Source: Verrucomicrobiota bacterium (GTDB lineage Bacteria > Verrucomicrobiota > Verrucomicrobiia > Verrucomicrobiales > Verrucomicrobiaceae). From it: a stretch of DNA of 7,974 nt. The stretch is taken from contig JAEYYS010000126.1 in NCBI GenBank assembly GCA_023428335.1, forward strand, positions 1-7,974. The letters run 5' to 3'. Shown in pieces: positions 6,086 to 7,974 of the stretch (position 1 is its first letter; each line of letters begins with the position of its first letter). The notes below the pieces were generated by a model. It did not search any database, was not told where the DNA came from, and saw nothing but the letters and a program-made list of their open reading frames with translations. Made by a program: the position numbers and the translations under genes.

Positions 6086-7339
6086 ATGAATCCAGACGCC
6101 ACCCCCGGGTTTCACATTCTCTATGTGGATGACGAGGCGATCTCGCTGCGTTACTTCCGCCAAATTTTCGAGGAGCAGTACGTCATTCACACCGCGGACA
6201 ATGCCGCCGACGCCTACCGGATCCTCGAGCACTACGGCCCGCGCATCGGCGTGTTGATCACCGACCAGCGCATGCCAGGGGAATCCGGCGTCGCCCTGCT
6301 TGAGCGCGCGCGCCGGCTCAATCCCAACATCGTGCGCATTCTGGTCACGGCCTACACCGACTACGCCGCCGCGGTCAGTGCGGTCAATCAGGGCCGGGCC
6401 TTCCGTTACCTGCACAAGCCGATCGAGCCGGGGGAACTCGGTGAGGTGCTCAAGGAGGCCATGGAGCACTACCGCGCCCAACTGGAGAAGGAGCGCCTGC
6501 TGTCCGAAAAGGCCGAGGCCATCCGCGGCCACCTCATGGCCGACCGGGTCGTCGGCATGGGCATCATGGCCGAGGGGCTCAACCACCATCTGCGCAACGC
6601 GCTGACGGTGGTGCGCGCCTTCATCGACCTGGCACCGATGAAACTGATGGAGGAGGTGGGCGGACACCCGCCGCGCGACGTGGCCTTTTGGACCGAAACG
6701 CAGCACCAGGCGCTGGTCCAGCTCGATCGCATCCAGTCGATGCTCTCGCATCTCGCCTACGCCTCGAACGTGCGCAAATTGGAGCGCGACGAGTGGGTGT
6801 CGCTCAAGGATGTCATCGACGAGCAGCACGGCCTGTTCGACGAGCACCTGCGCGAGCGCAACCTGCGCTTCCGCTGCGAGATTGATGCGGGTTTGCCCCC
6901 GGTCTTTGTGCATGGCGACCGTTTTCGTCAGCTCTGGCATCTGCTGTTCATCGAGGAGATCACCCACCTGAAGTCGGGCGAAGCCTTCGAGGTCCGCGCG
7001 GGGGTCGAGGACGATCCGTTGGAGAACCGTCGCCAACTGGTCATCACCCTGCTCGACAACGGCGGCTGGGAGGCCAAGGACCGCGCGGTGAACCTGTTCG
7101 ACCCCTTTTTCACCCGCAGCCGCCGCTCCGACGACTTTGGCATCAACATGATGACCTGCTTTGTCACCGTGCACCTGCATGGCGGCACGATTGAGGCGCG
7201 GCGCTTGGAGCCGCGCGGTCTGGAGTTGGTCATGCGTCTGCCAGTTGATCCCGCCGACGCCATGCCGGAGGCGGAGGGTTTTGCCCGCGGTGCCGAAACC
7301 GGGGGTTCGGATCTCGGTCTCGATGCCGCGTCCGCCTGA
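6086..7339 (+). CDS. Response regulator fused to a histidine-kinase-like module (REC-DHp-HATPase-like)
   Basis: A 417-residue cytoplasmic signalling protein with the receiver first and the kinase-like part second. REC (about 9-125): acidic pair Asp15-Asp16 in LYVDDEA, phospho-acceptor Asp60 in LITDQRMPGESG, Thr88 in RILVTAYTD and Lys111 in YLHKP, so all switch residues are present. A helical linker (about 125-150) leads to a DHp-like segment with H-box GLNHHLRNALTVVR (164-177), phospho-histidine probably His167. The ATPase-like end has LFDPFFTRS (337-345), FGINMMTCF (351-359) and HLHGGTIEA (363-371). The N-box region FRQLWHLLFIEEITHL (280-295) has no asparagine, and the G1 box reads DNGGW (324-328) rather than DxGxG. 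No input sensor or membrane segment is seen. Start 6086 is chosen because REC begins right after it; an alternative start at 5975 is possible. The output and partner are unknown. Confidence 0.87.
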   Translation: MNPDATPGFHILYVDDEAISLRYFRQIFEEQYVIHTADNAADAYRILEHYGPRIGVLITDQRMPGESGVALLERARRLNPNIVRILVTAYTDYAAAVSAVNQGRAFRYLHKPIEPGELGEVLKEAMEHYRAQLEKERLLSEKAEAIRGHLMADRVVGMGIMAEGLNHHLRNALTVVRAFIDLAPMKLMEEVGGHPPRDVAFWTETQHQALVQLDRIQSMLSHLAYASNVRKLERDEWVSLKDVIDEQHGLFDEHLRERNLRFRCEIDAGLPPVFVHGDRFRQLWHLLFIEEITHLKSGEAFEVRAGVEDDPLENRRQLVITLLDNGGWEAKDRAVNLFDPFFTRSRRSDDFGINMMTCFVTVHLHGGTIEARRLEPRGLELVMRLPVDPADAMPEAEGFARGAETGGSDLGLDAASA

Positions 7340-7344
7340 ACTTG

Positions 7345-7372
7345 GCGCGCTTCAGGGCGCTGCGGAGCGCGC
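7345..7372. terminator. Weak inverted repeat in the regulator/trpF convergent gap
   Basis: GCGCGCT (7345-7351) pairs with AGCGCGC (7366-7372) across a 14-base loop, between the stop of the response-regulator gene and the last codons of trpF. The position suits a bidirectional transcription end, but there is no T-run on either side and GC-only stems are common by chance here. Confidence 0.25.
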
Positions 7373-7972
7373 GGCGGCAATGAAGGCGGCCACTTGAATG
7401 AGATCCTTGACGCCGGGCGAGCTCTCGACGCCGCTGGCGACATCCACCGCGGCCGGTCGGGTCTGGCGCACCGCCTCGCCGACATTGGCCGGGGTCAAGC
7501 CTCCGGAGAGGATCAGGGTTTTGTCGGGGAAGCGCTCGCGGGCGGCGGTGAAAAGTTCCCAGGGGAAGGTCGTGCCGCCACCGCCGTAGCTGCCGGGGTT
7601 GTGGGCGTCGAGCAGCAGGGTCTGGCAGGGGTAGTCGCCGAGGGTGTCGAGCGAGGCGTGGTCGCGCACCTGCAGGGCCTTGATGACCTCGAAGCCGCGC
7701 TCCATCAAGTTGCCGATGGCGGCCGGCGATTCATCGCCATGCAGTTGCAGGAGGTGGGCGAGCGGTTCGGCGGCGAGGCGGTCGATCAGGGCCGGTTCGG
7801 GATTGACCAGGACGGCGACCACGGTGGTGCGCGGCAGCAGGTCGGGCAGCCAGGCGGCGGCCTGGGTGGGGGCGAGGTAGCGCTTCGAGCCGGGCCAGAA
7901 ATTGAGGCCGAGGGCGTCGGCGCCGAGATCGGCGATGGCGTGAGCCTGTGCCGCGGTGGTGATGCCGCAGAT
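7352..7972 (-). CDS. trpF: Phosphoribosylanthranilate isomerase TrpF, N-terminus cut by window edge
   Basis: Catalyses the Amadori rearrangement of N-(5'-phosphoribosyl)anthranilate to CdRP, the third step of tryptophan synthesis, in a TIM barrel. Seen in 206 residues: ICGITTAAQAHAIADLGADA at the left edge of the barrel, with catalytic Cys as the second visible residue, GLNFWPGSKRYL, then QLHGDE, LLLDAHNPGSYGGGGTTFPW with the catalytic Asp in LLLDAH, ILSGGLTPANVGEAV and VDVASGVESSPGVKD. The reading frame stays open to the window edge and only the first few residues before ICGIT are missing. A GTG at 7822 is an internal valine, not the start. Other trp genes are not in view, and the stop is 12 bp from the convergent regulator gene. 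Confidence 0.96.
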   Translation of the reverse strand: MCGITTAAQAHAIADLGADALGLNFWPGSKRYLAPTQAAAWLPDLLPRTTVVAVLVNPEPALIDRLAAEPLAHLLQLHGDESPAAIGNLMERGFEVIKALQVRDHASLDTLGDYPCQTLLLDAHNPGSYGGGGTTFPWELFTAARERFPDKTLILSGGLTPANVGEAVRQTRPAAVDVASGVESSPGVKDLIQVAAFIAAARSAAP

Positions 7973-7974
7973 TT

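Noticed and set aside
5867..7180. A 437-codon open frame on the minus strand opposite the response regulator
   Set aside because: The plus strand encodes a REC domain with all catalytic residues. The antisense product is low-complexity (Val, His, Asp, Gln) without recognisable motifs.

Overview
This is a gene-dense, very GC-rich bacterial window (third codon positions are mostly G or C) holding eight protein-coding genes. Six are complete and two run off the ends. I see no rRNA, tRNA, insertion sequence, CRISPR array or phage gene. Protein style suggests a high-GC Gram-negative. The TatA with a TPELIII membrane entry and LFGAKKLP hinge, and the REC-first response regulator/kinase, remind me most of Verrucomicrobiota (Opitutia-like). 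This placement rests on memory and is low to moderate confidence.

Region 1 (1-3621, minus strand) is a tight three-gene cluster transcribed leftward: a patatin-like phospholipase, a PaaK-type AMP-forming acyl-CoA ligase (50-bp overlap with the patatin gene), and a thiolase of the FadI/AtoB class (6-bp gap, C-terminus cut by the window edge). Read together they suggest a lipid-to-acyl-CoA-to-beta-oxidation route: release of an acyl chain, activation to the CoA thioester, then thiolytic cleavage. The actual substrate cannot be read from the sequence.

Region 2 (3622-4655): after a 110-bp divergent intergenic region, ribF (bifunctional riboflavin kinase/FAD synthetase) runs rightward and stands alone.

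Region 3 (4659-5847, minus strand) is a two-gene unit, tatA followed 19 bp later by a secreted endonuclease/exonuclease/phosphatase-family protein. It converges on ribF with a 3-bp gap. tatA has a plausible sigma-70-type promoter placed so close to its ATG that the transcript may be nearly leaderless.

Region 4 (5848-7339): a 238-bp divergent intergenic region precedes a response-regulator/histidine-kinase fusion with REC at the N-terminus. Its DHp-like H-box is intact, but its ATP-binding N-box and G1 box look degenerate.

Region 5 (7352-7974, minus strand) is trpF (phosphoribosylanthranilate isomerase), missing only the first few residues. It converges on the regulator gene with a 12-bp gap.

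Most of the content is ordinary metabolism. The points most worth a second look are the lipid cluster with its unusual ligase, the atypical kinase half of the response regulator, and the tatA/exported-hydrolase pair. I did not find strong evidence of a wholly new system.
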